A stretch of DNA of 64,000 nucleotides, from positions 186,001-250,000 of the forward strand of contig NZ_JAHKRT010000004.1 in NCBI RefSeq assembly GCF_018863195.1. The letters are read 5' to 3'. Shown here one piece after another: positions 48,869 to 57,787 of this stretch (position 1 is the stretch's first letter; each line of letters opens with the position of its first letter). This DNA comes from Sphingomonas quercus (GTDB taxonomy: Bacteria; Pseudomonadota; Alphaproteobacteria; Sphingomonadales; Sphingomonadaceae). Under the pieces are notes generated by a model. That model searched no databases. It was not told the DNA's origin and worked only from the letters and a program-made list of their open reading frames with translations. The position numbers and the translations under genes are program-made.

Positions 48869-49626
48869 AGCAGCTTATCGCCTTCGACCTCGACGGCACG
48901 CTCGCGGAGAGCAAGCAGCCGCTTGGCGAGGAGATGGCCGGCCTGCTCGGCGAGTTGCTCGGCGTGGCGATGGCGGCGGTGATCTCCGGCGGGGACTGGC
49001 CGCAGTTCCAGAAGCAGGTGGTGGCACGGCTGCCCGCCGCGACCCGGCTGGATGGCCTGTTCATCATGCCCACCACCGGCACCAAGCTCTATCGCTTCGA
49101 GGGTGGCGACTGGCGGCAAATCTATGCCGACAGCTTCGACGCGGCCGAGCGCGACCGGATCGTCGCGGCGATCCGCACCGCCGTCGACAGGACCGGCCTC
49201 GCCGAGGCCCGTACATGGGGCGAGACGATCGAGGATCGCGGCACCCAGATCACCTTTTCCGGCCTCGGCCAGCAGGCGCCGCTCGACGCCAAGGCGGCGT
49301 GGGATCCTGATCGCGCCCGGCGCACGAAATTGCAGGCGGCGCTGCGCGAGATGCTGCCCGATCTGTCGATCAATGTCGGTGGCTCGACCTCGATCGACAT
49401 CACTCGCCAGGGCATCGACAAGGCCTATGCCATTCGCCGGCTGACAGCGGCGAGCGGCGTGACGGCGGCAGGCATCCTGTTCATGGGCGACGCCATCTAT
49501 CCGGGCGGCAACGACGATCCGGTGCGCGAAGCCGGCGTCGACACGATCGCGGTTCGCGATCCGGCGGAGACCGCCAATGTCGTACGCGGCATCATCGCCT
49601 GCCTCAGCGGGCGTGGGGCCGGCTGA
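48865..49626 (+). CDS. HAD-IIB phosphatase, phosphomannomutase-like
   Basis: A 253-residue HAD hydrolase. Motif I is AFDLDGTLAESKQ, and the C-terminal GDAIYPGGNDDPV resembles eukaryotic-type phosphomannomutase (PMM) proteins, as does GGSTSIDITRQGIDKAYAI. Eukaryotic PMMs interconvert mannose-6-phosphate and mannose-1-phosphate. If this one does too, it would supply manC (11650), but a phosphatase role is equally possible. It overlaps the preceding HAD by four bases and the convergent glycosylase gene by 23. Confidence 0.82.
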   Translation: MKQLIAFDLDGTLAESKQPLGEEMAGLLGELLGVAMAAVISGGDWPQFQKQVVARLPAATRLDGLFIMPTTGTKLYRFEGGDWRQIYADSFDAAERDRIVAAIRTAVDRTGLAEARTWGETIEDRGTQITFSGLGQQAPLDAKAAWDPDRARRTKLQAALREMLPDLSINVGGSTSIDITRQGIDKAYAIRRLTAASGVTAAGILFMGDAIYPGGNDDPVREAGVDTIAVRDPAETANVVRGIIACLSGRGAG

Positions 49627-50158
49627 GATAGGGCGAACCCCTGAGGCAGAACCGCCATGGCGTCTCCACGCCGCGGGTGATGCCGATACGCGGACCGATG
49701 GCGATTTCCGCCGCGCCGGTCGCCGGCAGCAGGGCGAAGGGCGGGCGATCGAGCGGCAATCCGTCGAGGCGCCGGTCGATGGCCAGCGCCTGACAGAGGC
49801 GGCCCGGCCCCGAGCAGAGCCGCGCCGGTTCGAGGCCGCCGCGGCGGGCCTGCATGATGTCGAGGCCGGCCAGGGGCTCGAGCGCGCGCACCAGCACGGC
49901 GCTGCCGATGCCGTCGCCACAGACGAAGTTCAGGCACCAGTGGATGCCGTAGATGCGATAGACATAGGCGTGACCGGCCGGGCCGAACATGCTGGCGTTG
50001 CGCGCGGTGGGGCCGCGAAAGCTGTGCGACGCCGGGTCCATCGCATCATAGGCCTCGGTCTCCACGATGCGGCCGCCGACGCCGTCGACGAGCAGGGTGG
50101 CGCCGATCAGCGCGCGGGCGACCGTTTCGGCGCGGTCCGCGAAGAAACCCGGCGGCAG
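49604..50158 (-). CDS. DNA-3-methyladenine glycosylase, non-canonical start
   Basis: A roughly 184-residue alkyladenine glycosylase (AAG/MPG family) that excises alkylated purines. The catalytic region IVETEAYDAMDPASHSF and the GPGRLCQAL segment are intact, as is the N-terminal FFADRAETVARALIGATLL. That N-terminal homology extends upstream of the first GTG (50065) to about 50158, but the frame holds no ATG, GTG or TTG before an in-frame stop at 50216. CTG at 50158 is the best near-cognate start. Alternatively the 5' end carries a mutation or sequence error. It follows the DUF3606 gene by 17 bases. Confidence 0.8.
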   Translation of the reverse strand: MPPGFFADRAETVARALIGATLLVDGVGGRIVETEAYDAMDPASHSFRGPTARNASMFGPAGHAYVYRIYGIHWCLNFVCGDGIGSAVLVRALEPLAGLDIMQARRGGLEPARLCSGPGRLCQALAIDRRLDGLPLDRPPFALLPATGAAEIAIGPRIGITRGVETPWRFCLRGSPYLSRPHAR

Positions 50159-50175
50159 TGTGATCGCCGGGCTGC

Positions 50176-50358
50176 CTATTTCAGCCGGCCGGCCGCCGCG
50201 TCGAGCGCGTCGCGGTCATTGCCGTGGCGCGCGATCAGCTCTTCGGCCTGGGCGCGGGTGATGCCGTGCTTGCGAGCGAAATAATCGACCTCATAGCCTT
50301 CTCCGCCCGCCACCTGGCGGCGATCCGCGCCACCCACCTTGGTCTTGTCGTCGGACAT
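50176..50358 (-). CDS. DUF3606 family small protein
   Basis: A 60-residue hydrophilic protein. The segment YFARKHGITRAQAEELIARHG is the DUF3606 signature, a helix-turn-helix-like fold of unknown function common in alphaproteobacteria. GGAGAGAG lies about five bases before ATG 50358. It shares a strand with the glycosylase gene 17 bases downstream and may drive its translation. Confidence 0.85.
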   Translation of the reverse strand: MSDDKTKVGGADRRQVAGGEGYEVDYFARKHGITRAQAEELIARHGNDRDALDAAAGRLK

Positions 50359-50565
50359 CGTCTCTCTCCTTCGCCGTCGAGAATCGGTGGCGGGGGGCGT
50401 TGGTTCCCGTCCTCGAATGGCGAGTGTCGGCGGGCGGAGCTTAACCGCGGACGCATTAGCCGCTATGAAGGCGCTCCGGAAGATCGACCCCGAGAGGACC
50501 AAGGCCGCCATGTGATCCGCCCCTGACCGCAAAGCCCATGCCGCCTTGCCGTTCGGGAGATCCTT

Positions 50566-52149
50566 GTGTCCGCGCCTTCGCTTTCCGTTGCCGATATCTG
50601 CTGGTCCACGCCTGATGGACGCCGTGTCCTGTCCGGACTTTCGCTCGATTTCACACAGGAGCGCGCTGGGCTGGTCGGGCGCAACGGCGTCGGCAAGAGC
50701 ACGCTGCTGCGGCTGCTCGCCGGCACGCTGGCCCCCGATCGCGGCCGCGTCGTCCGCTTCGGCACGGTCAGCACCATGCGCCAGCTGGTTCGGATCGAGC
50801 CCACCGAGACCATCGCCGGGCTGATGGGCATTGCGCCCGGGCTCGACCTGCTGCGGCGGGCCGAGACCGGGCGCGCCTCGCTCGACGAACTGGCCGAGGC
50901 CGACTGGACGCTGGCGGCGCGGGCTGCCGAGGCGCTGGCCCAGGTCCGGCTCGGCCTGCCGCCAGAAACACCGCTGATCGCGCTTTCAGGCGGGCAACGG
51001 ACCCGGGCGGCGCTGGCCGGGGCGGTGTTCGCCGCGCCCGACTTTCTGTTGCTGGATGAGCCGACCAACGATCTTGACCGGGATGGGCGCCGCGCCGTCG
51101 CCGAGCTGCTGGCCGGCTGGCGGGCCGGCGCGATCGTCGTCAGCCACGACCGGGAACTGCTCGACACGATGGACGCCATTGTCGAGCTGACCAGCCTCGG
51201 CGCCACCCGCCACGGCGGCAACTGGAGCGCGTATCGCGCGCGCAAGGAGACGGAGCTTGCTACCGCCGAGCAGCATCTCGCCCTCGCCGAGCGCCGCGCC
51301 GGGGAGGTGAAGCGCCGGGCGCAGGCCGCCGTCGAACGGCAGCAGCGGCGCGACGCCGCCGGCCGACGCAAGGGCGCCCGCGGCGATATGCCGCGCATTC
51401 TGATCGGCGCACGTCGCGACAAGGCGGAGAACAGCGGCGGAGACAATGCCCGGCTCGCCGAACGGCAGGGGTCCGCTGCCGAGCGCTCGCTGAGGGAGGC
51501 GCGGAGCCGGGTGGAGCGGCTGGAGCCCCTTGTCGTCACGATCGCGCCAAGCGGGTTGTCACCGGCGCAGCGCGTGCTGGTCGCGGACGGGCTCACTTAT
51601 GGCCATGTTCACGGCAGTGCGATGCTGCGGGAATTCAGCCTGACCGTCACCGGGCCGGAGCGCATTGCGCTGCGCGGTCCGAACGGCGCGGGCAAGTCGA
51701 CCCTGCTGGCGCTTCTCGCCGGACGGCTGAAGCCATGGTCGGGCAGCGCCCGCGTCCTCGTGCCCTTCGCCTGGTTCGATCAGGGCATGTCGATGCTCGA
51801 CCCGGAAGCCTCGGTGGCGGCGAATTTCGCGCGCCTCAATCCCGGCATGGGCGGCAATGCCTGCCGCGCGGCGCTGGCCCGCTTTGGATTTCGCGGGGAC
51901 GACGCCGACCGGCTGACCGGCGATCTGAGCGGAGGACAGATGCTCCGCGCCGGCCTCGCCTGCGTGCTCGGCGGCACGCGCGCGCCGCAGCTGCTCATCC
52001 TCGACGAGCCGACCAACCACCTCGATCTCGAGGGGATCGCGGCGGTGGAGGCAGGACTTGCCGGCTATGACGGCGCGCTGCTCGTCGCTAGCCACGACGA
52101 GGCGTTCCTGCACGCGCTGCGCATAACGCGGCCGCTCGCCATCGGGTAG
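50566..52149 (+). CDS. ABC-F family ATPase
   Basis: A 527-residue cytoplasmic protein with two ABC ATPase domains and no membrane segments. Both Walker A (GRNGVGKST, GPNGAGKST), both signature motifs (LSGGQRTRAALA, LSGGQMLRAGLA) and both Walker B (LLLDEPTNDLD, LILDEPTNHLD) are intact. The linker between (about residues 230-330) is Arg/Lys-rich and coiled-coil-like. ABC-F proteins act on ribosomes in translation or antibiotic resistance. Start is GTG with GGGAGA upstream. Confidence 0.93.
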   Translation: MSAPSLSVADICWSTPDGRRVLSGLSLDFTQERAGLVGRNGVGKSTLLRLLAGTLAPDRGRVVRFGTVSTMRQLVRIEPTETIAGLMGIAPGLDLLRRAETGRASLDELAEADWTLAARAAEALAQVRLGLPPETPLIALSGGQRTRAALAGAVFAAPDFLLLDEPTNDLDRDGRRAVAELLAGWRAGAIVVSHDRELLDTMDAIVELTSLGATRHGGNWSAYRARKETELATAEQHLALAERRAGEVKRRAQAAVERQQRRDAAGRRKGARGDMPRILIGARRDKAENSGGDNARLAERQGSAAERSLREARSRVERLEPLVVTIAPSGLSPAQRVLVADGLTYGHVHGSAMLREFSLTVTGPERIALRGPNGAGKSTLLALLAGRLKPWSGSARVLVPFAWFDQGMSMLDPEASVAANFARLNPGMGGNACRAALARFGFRGDDADRLTGDLSGGQMLRAGLACVLGGTRAPQLLILDEPTNHLDLEGIAAVEAGLAGYDGALLVASHDEAFLHALRITRPLAIG

Positions 52150-52167
52150 CGAGCGGCCGGTTCAGCG

Positions 52168-52728
52168 TCAGAAGTGGAAGACGACGCCGGCCATCGGCCG
52201 GATGCTGTCGAAATCATAGGTCTTGGCTTCGAGGCGAAGGCGCGGACCGGCAGCGCCGCCGAACAGGCCGCCAAGGCCGATATCCTTGGGGCCGACCTCC
52301 AGGCCGACGCCGTAGATCCAGGAGCTGCGATCGGGATAGCCGCGGCTGCCCTTGCCCTTTTCCCACTGATAGCCGGCCGAGACATAGATCAGGCCGCTAT
52401 CGCCGGCGCGCGCGCCGACACGGCCGGACACGCCATATTCCCAATCGATATCCTTGAAGCCCTTGGCGACATTGCCCTCGGCACCGACGAACATCGGGCC
52501 GAGCGGCAGGTTCACGCCGGCGACGCCCTCGATCAGCGCGCCGTCCATCCGTCCGCGCGAGCCGGAGGTGCCGAGCTCGCTCTGACGATCGAAGCTGTGA
52601 TAGCCGCCGAGCACGCCGACATAGGGCTCGAGGCCGAAGGGCCGGGAGCCGTCCGGGGCGCTATCCTGCGCAGATGCGGCAGCGGGGATAGCAGCCGCGG
52701 CGATCGCAACCAGCATCAAGCTCTTCAT
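52168..52728 (-). CDS. Outer-membrane beta-barrel protein
   Basis: A 186-residue protein with a signal peptide (MKSLMLVAIAAAAIPAAASA) and alternating beta-strands (EPYVGVLGGYHSF, LIYVSAGYQWEKG) ending in AGVVFHF, a typical barrel C-terminus. It resembles small opacity-type or autotransporter-like barrels; function unknown. AAGGAG lies six bases before ATG 52728. It is convergent with the ABC-F gene. Confidence 0.82.
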   Translation of the reverse strand: MKSLMLVAIAAAAIPAAASAQDSAPDGSRPFGLEPYVGVLGGYHSFDRQSELGTSGSRGRMDGALIEGVAGVNLPLGPMFVGAEGNVAKGFKDIDWEYGVSGRVGARAGDSGLIYVSAGYQWEKGKGSRGYPDRSSWIYGVGLEVGPKDIGLGGLFGGAAGPRLRLEAKTYDFDSIRPMAGVVFHF

Positions 52729-52913
52729 GGTGAACTCCTTACGCAACAAATACATGGCCGCCTTGGACGGTCCGGCAGCTAACGGGCGGGGGAGGGTATG
52801 TTTCCGTTTGAGGTCATTCCGGACGGCAACTGTTGTCGCAATGCAACACATCGGATGACGCGGGTTGCCAGGCCGGGGCGGAACCTTGCGCGGTCTCGCT
52901 CGTCCCCGCTGCG

Positions 52914-54755
52914 ATGGCCGCCACCCCCTCGCGCATTGCCCGCGCCACCATGCTCGCGGGCGCCCTGGTGGCGGCGTTGCTGCTCCTCGTCGCGGTGGCG
53001 TTTCCGGTCGGCTGGCTGAAGGCCGCGGCGGAGCGGCAGCTTTCCGCCCATTTTGGTACGCCGGTGCGCATCGGCGCGATGGAACGCGAGAGCCGCCTCT
53101 CATTGCGTCCGGTGATCCGGCTGGCGGACGTGCATGTCGCGCAAGCGCCCTGGGCCGGCACCGGCGAGCTGGCGGCGATCGGCGCGCTGCGCGTCCGGCT
53201 GCACCTGCTCCCGTTGCTCGTCGGGCTTCTCGACACCGATCTGATCGCCGTGCGCGATGCCCGCCTCGATCTGGTGCGTGCCGCCGACGGCCGGCGCAAC
53301 TGGGCGCAGAGCGAGCAAGATGGCGGCGGCGGCGCCGGGCTGACCGGCGTGCGGATCGAGCGCGCGCACATCCGCTATCGCGATGCCGTACAGAATCGCT
53401 GGGTCGCGATCGACCTCGACATCGACCCGCAGGCGCGGCTGACGGCGGTCGGCCGCGGCGCGGTGGACGGCGCGCCGATCTCCGTCCGCATCGCCGGCGC
53501 GCCGGCGGCCGGCGGGCGCTGGGGGTTCGACGCCGCGCTTGATGGCGCCGCCCTCTCCATGCGCGCCACGGGCAGCATGGCGCGCATGCTCCGCGCCGAC
53601 GACATGGCCTTTCGCGTCACCGCGCGCGCCGATGACCTGAAGCGTATCGACCGGGTGATCGAGGCGGGCCTGTTCGGCACCAGGGCGGTGACGCTGGCCG
53701 CCGATGTCCGGCACACGCCGGACACCTGGACGATCGGCAAATTGTCCGGGACGATCGGCCGCAGTGACCTGACCGGCCGGCTCACCGTCCGCAAGCAAGA
53801 AGGGCGCACCCGGCTGGATGGCGAAGTGCGGTTCGGACAGCTCGATTTCGACGATCTGGCGAGCGAGGCCGGCCGGGCGAGCGCCGCGGCGCTGGAACGC
53901 GCCCAGGGACTGAGGCTGGTGCCCGACACGCGCGTCAATATCCGCCGGATCGATCACACCGATGGCCGCATCGCCATTCGCGCGGACCGGGTGCTGGCTG
54001 GCCGACGGCCGAGCGCGATCACCGCGGTGAGCGGCGTGCTGACGCTCGACCACCGGCTGCTGACCGCCGATCCGTTGCGCATCCAGTTGCGGCGCGGCGC
54101 CATTACCGGCCGCGCCGTCGTCGACCAGCGTCAGGGCCAGGCCGAGCCGCTGGTGACGCTGGCCCTCGACATGACCGGCAGCAGCATCGCCGCGCTGGCC
54201 GACAGCGGGGGCGGCAAGGTGGATGCGCGGGTCGACGGCCGCGCCCGGATCAGCGGCGTCGGCAGCACGATCCGCGCCGCGGTCGGGCGGTCGAGCGGCA
54301 CGCTGGCGCTCGTTGCCCGCGACGGCATGCTGCCCGAGCCGATCGCGGCGCTGCTCGGCTTCGATATCGGCAAGGGGCTGTTCGGCGATGACGAAAAGGG
54401 GGTGGCGCTCCGCTGCGGCGTCATCCGGCTGGCGATGCGGGACGGCGTCGGCACGATCGATCCGCTGCTCGTCGATACCGGCATCAGCCAGACGCAGGGG
54501 CGCGGCACCGTCCGCTTTCCGGACGAGGCCCTCGATATCACGCTGAGCGGCGCGCCGAAGGACGGCGCCGCCCTGCGCTTGCCGGGGACAGTGCGCGCCG
54601 GGGGCACGATCCGCGATCCGGATATCGTCATCCCCAAGGGCACGCGATCGGTGCGCAACATCCTCAAGGCGGTCGGCCGAGCGCTGTCCGGGCGCGAGGC
54701 GCCGCCGCCCGAGGATGCCGACTGCGCGGCGCTGGTCCGCGCCGCGCTCCGCTAG
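52914..54755 (+). CDS. AsmA family protein
   Basis: A 613-residue protein with one N-terminal membrane anchor (about residues 14-36) and a long periplasmic region rich in beta-strands, as in the AsmA/TamB group linked to outer-membrane lipid transport. The N-terminal AERQLSAHFGTPVRIGAME and C-terminal AsmA-like part (GKVDARVDGRARISG, IDPLLVDTGIS) support this. The start at 52914 is provisional because no strong ribosome site is seen. A small lipoprotein gene overlaps its 3' end on the other strand. Confidence 0.82.
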   Translation: MAATPSRIARATMLAGALVAALLLLVAVAFPVGWLKAAAERQLSAHFGTPVRIGAMERESRLSLRPVIRLADVHVAQAPWAGTGELAAIGALRVRLHLLPLLVGLLDTDLIAVRDARLDLVRAADGRRNWAQSEQDGGGGAGLTGVRIERAHIRYRDAVQNRWVAIDLDIDPQARLTAVGRGAVDGAPISVRIAGAPAAGGRWGFDAALDGAALSMRATGSMARMLRADDMAFRVTARADDLKRIDRVIEAGLFGTRAVTLAADVRHTPDTWTIGKLSGTIGRSDLTGRLTVRKQEGRTRLDGEVRFGQLDFDDLASEAGRASAAALERAQGLRLVPDTRVNIRRIDHTDGRIAIRADRVLAGRRPSAITAVSGVLTLDHRLLTADPLRIQLRRGAITGRAVVDQRQGQAEPLVTLALDMTGSSIAALADSGGGKVDARVDGRARISGVGSTIRAAVGRSSGTLALVARDGMLPEPIAALLGFDIGKGLFGDDEKGVALRCGVIRLAMRDGVGTIDPLLVDTGISQTQGRGTVRFPDEALDITLSGAPKDGAALRLPGTVRAGGTIRDPDIVIPKGTRSVRNILKAVGRALSGREAPPPEDADCAALVRAALR

Positions 54756-55009
54756 CGGACGCTGTTCTCGACCGCCGCGTTGCCGGCCGCCTGGAGGGCG
54801 TTCTGAGCCGTCGAATTGGGTGCGGAGAGATCCCCCGTGGCGCCGTCGTTGCGGATCGCCTCGGCCTGATCATTGAGCGCCGCGGCCGCGGCCGGATCGC
54901 TTTGCGCGGCAGCGTTGTCGAGCGCCTCGGCCGTATCATGGCTCTTGCCACAGGCGGCGAGCGCGAGGCCGCCGAACAGGATCACCGTCAAATGTCGCAT
55001 CCGCATCAT
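54752..55009 (-). CDS. Small predicted lipoprotein
   Basis: An 85-residue protein with a lipobox (LALAAC), followed by an Ala/Asp/Asn-rich tail (about 60 residues) without known motifs. AGGAG precedes the tandem ATG codons (55009, 55006). It probably sits in the outer membrane or inner-membrane leaflet. Its 3' end overlaps the AsmA gene by four bases. Function unknown. Confidence 0.75.
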   Translation of the reverse strand: MMRMRHLTVILFGGLALAACGKSHDTAEALDNAAAQSDPAAAAALNDQAEAIRNDGATGDLSAPNSTAQNALQAAGNAAVENSVR

Positions 55010-55197
55010 CTTGCTCCTTCGCAGAACAAGGCAAACGCCGCACGGCAATCACCGTTGCACCATTTCCGCCACGTCAATCATCGAGATGGCAAAAACGGCT
55101 ATAAATAAGAAACTGAGATGAAACGACTTTATTTTCAGGCAGCGGATATCCCGGCGATTGGCGCGCGTTCATCCCCACACCGATAAAGGAGAGGACA

Positions 55198-55554
55198 ATG
55201 CGTATCTTCGTCATAGGAATGGCGGCGTTCGCGACGATGAGTTCGGCAGCCGTGCTGGCGCAGGGCGCGATGAATCCGGGTACGCCGCCAACCACCGGCA
55301 ACCCGGCCAGCTCCGGCGGCATGCAGCCGCAGCCGACCGACCCGATGCAGGCCAATCCGGCCATGCCCGAGACGCCTGCCGGGCCGGACAATAGCGGCCG
55401 GATGATGCCCGGCCAGGCGCCGGGCGCGAGCACGGCGACCCCCTCGGGCGACCGCAGCACGACGATGCCGGACAGCACCGCCGCCGGCGATCGCACCACC
55501 AACTCGACGACCACCAACGATATGCACAACAAGAAGGCGAAGCGGCCGCGCTGA
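55198..55554 (+). CDS. Secreted Pro/Thr/Asn-rich low-complexity protein
   Basis: A 118-residue protein with a signal peptide ending near AVLAQ. The mature part is Pro/Gly/Met/Thr/Asn-rich with no fold apparent, ending in Lys/Arg residues (KKAKRPR). Composition suggests a disordered periplasmic or extracellular protein. GGAGAGG lies upstream. Function unknown. Confidence 0.7.
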   Translation: MRIFVIGMAAFATMSSAAVLAQGAMNPGTPPTTGNPASSGGMQPQPTDPMQANPAMPETPAGPDNSGRMMPGQAPGASTATPSGDRSTTMPDSTAAGDRTTNSTTTNDMHNKKAKRPR

Positions 55555-55592
55555 TCCGACGTGACACTGGCGCAGTGTCGCGCCTTCGAGGG

Positions 55593-55616
55593 ACCGGGAG
55601 GCCGAGGCTTCCCGGT
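55593..55616. terminator. Hairpin between convergent genes
   Basis: Stem ACCGGGAGGC with GCTTCCCGGT (one G-U pair on the plus strand) around a four-base loop, followed by TCCGTTTCG. It follows the secreted-protein gene and is convergent to the MocR gene. A second short hairpin (GACACTG-GCG-CAGTGTC) lies at about 55563-55579. Confidence 0.55.
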
Positions 55617-55625
55617 TCCGTTTCG

Positions 55626-57047
55626 TCAGCCGCCCGCCAGCAGGCCGAGAAGCGCGCGCACGGCCCGCTCGAGGTCCCGCGGCGCCGGATTGGTAACGCC
55701 GAGCAGCAGCCCGCGCACCCCCGCCTGCTCCACATACCAGGGCGATAGCGGCGCCGGCGCCAACCCCCGCGCGACGGCCGCCGCGGCGAGGCGGACATCG
55801 TCGACGTCGGGCGCGAGCCTGACCAGCACGGCAAGCCCGGCCATCATCGTCTCGTCGCCGCCGAGGCCGAGACGGGCGACGAGCGCGCGGCGCCGCTCAC
55901 CATAAAGGCGCTTCATGTGGCGCAGGTGGCGCAGATAATGGCCATCCGCGATGAACGCCGCGACCGCCATCTGCGTGGCGATGTCGGGCGCCGGACCAAG
56001 CAGGGCGGCGGCCTCCGCGAAGCGCTCCGCCAGCGCCAGCGGCAACACCGTGAAGCCGAGGCCCAGCGCCGGCGACAGCGTCTTGCTGAAGCTGCCGATA
56101 TGGATGACGCGGCCGTGGCGATCCCCGGCGAAGAGGGCGGGCGCCGGGCGGCCGCGCAATTGCAGCTCGCTGAGATAGTCGTCCTCGATCACCCAGGCGC
56201 CGGCGCCGGCCGCCCAGTCCAGAAGGGCGCGACGGCGCGCGGGCGAAAGCGCAACGCCGAGCGGCGCCTGCTGGCCCGGCGTGACGATGGCGAGCGCGGC
56301 CCCCGGCGCCTTCGCAATGCCGCACGCGACGTCTAGCCCCTCGCCGTCGACGGGCACCGGCACGGCCTCCAGGCCGGCCAGCGTCAGCGCGCGCCGGGTG
56401 AGCGGAAAGCCGGGCTCCTCCGTCCACACCTCGGCGCCGGCCGGCAGCGCGAGCGCGCGCAACGCCAGCGCAAGGCCGCCGCGAAAGCCGCCCGTGACCA
56501 GGATCTGGTCGGGCACGCAGGCGATGCCGCGCGCCATCGCAAGATAGGCGGCGAGCTGCTCGCGTAGCGCCGGCTGGCCGCGCGGATCGGCATAGCTGGT
56601 CGGGCCCAGCGCATCGGCCCGCACCGCACGCAAGCGCGCCCGCGCCCAGCTCTTGGCGGGAAAGCCATCCTGCGCCGGCACGCCCATCTGGAATGCGAGG
56701 GGCGGCTTCGAGAAGCCGTGGATCATGTCGGCGAGCGGACGCCGGATCGCCGCCGGCTCGGCGGCGCCGGCCGCGACGGTCGCGGCCGGCGCGGCGACGC
56801 GGGTGCCGGCGGCGCCCGCCGTCGCCACCAGCATCTCATCGGCGAGGCGATCATAGGCGGCGCGCACCGTGCCGCGCGCGACGCCGAGCTGTGTGGCGAG
56901 ATCGCGCCATGACGGCAGCCGCGCGCCGGCCGCGATCCGCCCCTCCAGAATTGCCGCACGCAGCGAGAGGTGGATCTGCTCGGCCAGCGGCAGCGCGCCG
57001 GCGCGATCCAGGTTCAGATCGGGCAGCCCGGCGGTTGGTGCAGGCAT
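55626..57047 (-). CDS. MocR-type transcriptional regulator (GntR HTH plus aminotransferase domain)
   Basis: A 473-residue fusion of a GntR winged helix (about residues 18-80, LRAAILEGRIAAGARLPSWRD) with a fold-type I aminotransferase domain. PLP Lys is in SFSKTLSP. The IEDDYLSE motif is also present. MocR regulators bind pyridoxal phosphate or amino acids and usually control adjacent genes. It is divergent from the Rrf2 regulator with a perfect inverted repeat in between. ATG 57047 is chosen with GAGGAC upstream. Confidence 0.92.
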   Translation of the reverse strand: MPAPTAGLPDLNLDRAGALPLAEQIHLSLRAAILEGRIAAGARLPSWRDLATQLGVARGTVRAAYDRLADEMLVATAGAAGTRVAAPAATVAAGAAEPAAIRRPLADMIHGFSKPPLAFQMGVPAQDGFPAKSWARARLRAVRADALGPTSYADPRGQPALREQLAAYLAMARGIACVPDQILVTGGFRGGLALALRALALPAGAEVWTEEPGFPLTRRALTLAGLEAVPVPVDGEGLDVACGIAKAPGAALAIVTPGQQAPLGVALSPARRRALLDWAAGAGAWVIEDDYLSELQLRGRPAPALFAGDRHGRVIHIGSFSKTLSPALGLGFTVLPLALAERFAEAAALLGPAPDIATQMAVAAFIADGHYLRHLRHMKRLYGERRRALVARLGLGGDETMMAGLAVLVRLAPDVDDVRLAAAAVARGLAPAPLSPWYVEQAGVRGLLLGVTNPAPRDLERAVRALLGLLAGG

Positions 57048-57072
57048 TTCGTCCTCTCTTGGTCCTGTGCGA

Positions 57073-57105
57073 CCATAACGCGGACTCGTAAGAGATGCGT
57101 TATGG
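57073..57105. promoter_or_regulatory. Perfect inverted repeat between divergent regulator genes
   Basis: CCATAACGC (57073-57081) and GCGTTATGG (57097-57105) form perfect 9-bp arms separated by 15 bases. The right arm contains the Rrf2 gene's start codon. This is a candidate operator for the MocR protein, the Rrf2 protein, or both. Binding would block Rrf2 translation-initiation region transcription and sit close to the MocR promoter. Confidence 0.65.
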
Positions 57106-57701
57106 AACGGAGCGAACCCCCTGTCGAGCCGCGGCCGACGGTCAGCCTCTATGGCGCCTCGGTCGAATATGCGCTGCACTGCATGATGTGGCTCATCCGG
57201 CCGCGCGAAAAGCCGGTGAGCGCGCGTGATCTCGCCGCGATGCAGGGGGTGTCGCCGAGCCTGCTCGCCAAGATCATGCCACGGCTGGAAAAGGCGGGGC
57301 TGGTCGAATCGACCGGCGGCATCGGCGGCGGCTACCGGCTCGCCTCGCCGGCCGACGACATCACCGTGCTCGACGTGGTCGACGCGGTGGAAGGCGGGCG
57401 GCGGCTGTTCGAATGCCGGGAGGTGCGCCGCAACTGCACGCTGTTCGACGGCGAGCCGCCGGCCTGGTCGAGCTGCGGCACCTGCGGCATCCACGCCGTG
57501 ATGCTCCGTGCCGAACGCGCGATGCGCGCCGAGATGGAGCGTACCTCGCTGCTCTCGCTGGCGCGTAGCGTCCGCTACCCGCCGGAATTCCAGGCGCAGG
57601 TGAGCGAGTGGTTCGACGAACGCGCCGCCGCCCGCGAAGACGCGCGGGTCACCGCGATCCGCGCCGGCGCCGGCCGACGACGAGGCCCTTCGGCCCCCTG
57701 A
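57102..57701 (+). CDS. Rrf2-family transcriptional regulator
   Basis: A 199-residue protein with an Rrf2 winged helix (about residues 15-80, SARDLAAMQGVSPSLLAKIMPRLEKAG) and a cysteine-bearing segment (FECREVRRNC then SSCGTCGIH). Four cysteines could hold an Fe-S cluster or a redox disulfide, but the spacing differs from IscR and NsrR. An additional 60-residue C-terminal tail is unusual for the family. It heads the genes 57788-60936, which it probably controls. The start at 57102 lies inside the inverted repeat. Confidence 0.88.
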   Translation: MERSEPPVEPRPTVSLYGASVEYALHCMMWLIRPREKPVSARDLAAMQGVSPSLLAKIMPRLEKAGLVESTGGIGGGYRLASPADDITVLDVVDAVEGGRRLFECREVRRNCTLFDGEPPAWSSCGTCGIHAVMLRAERAMRAEMERTSLLSLARSVRYPPEFQAQVSEWFDERAAAREDARVTAIRAGAGRRRGPSAP

Positions 57702-57787
57702 CCCACCCCTCACCAACGGTCACCAACGACGGAGCGGCGCTCCGGCGGGCGACCCGTCATGCCCCAATCCACCAAGGAGGTTTCACC

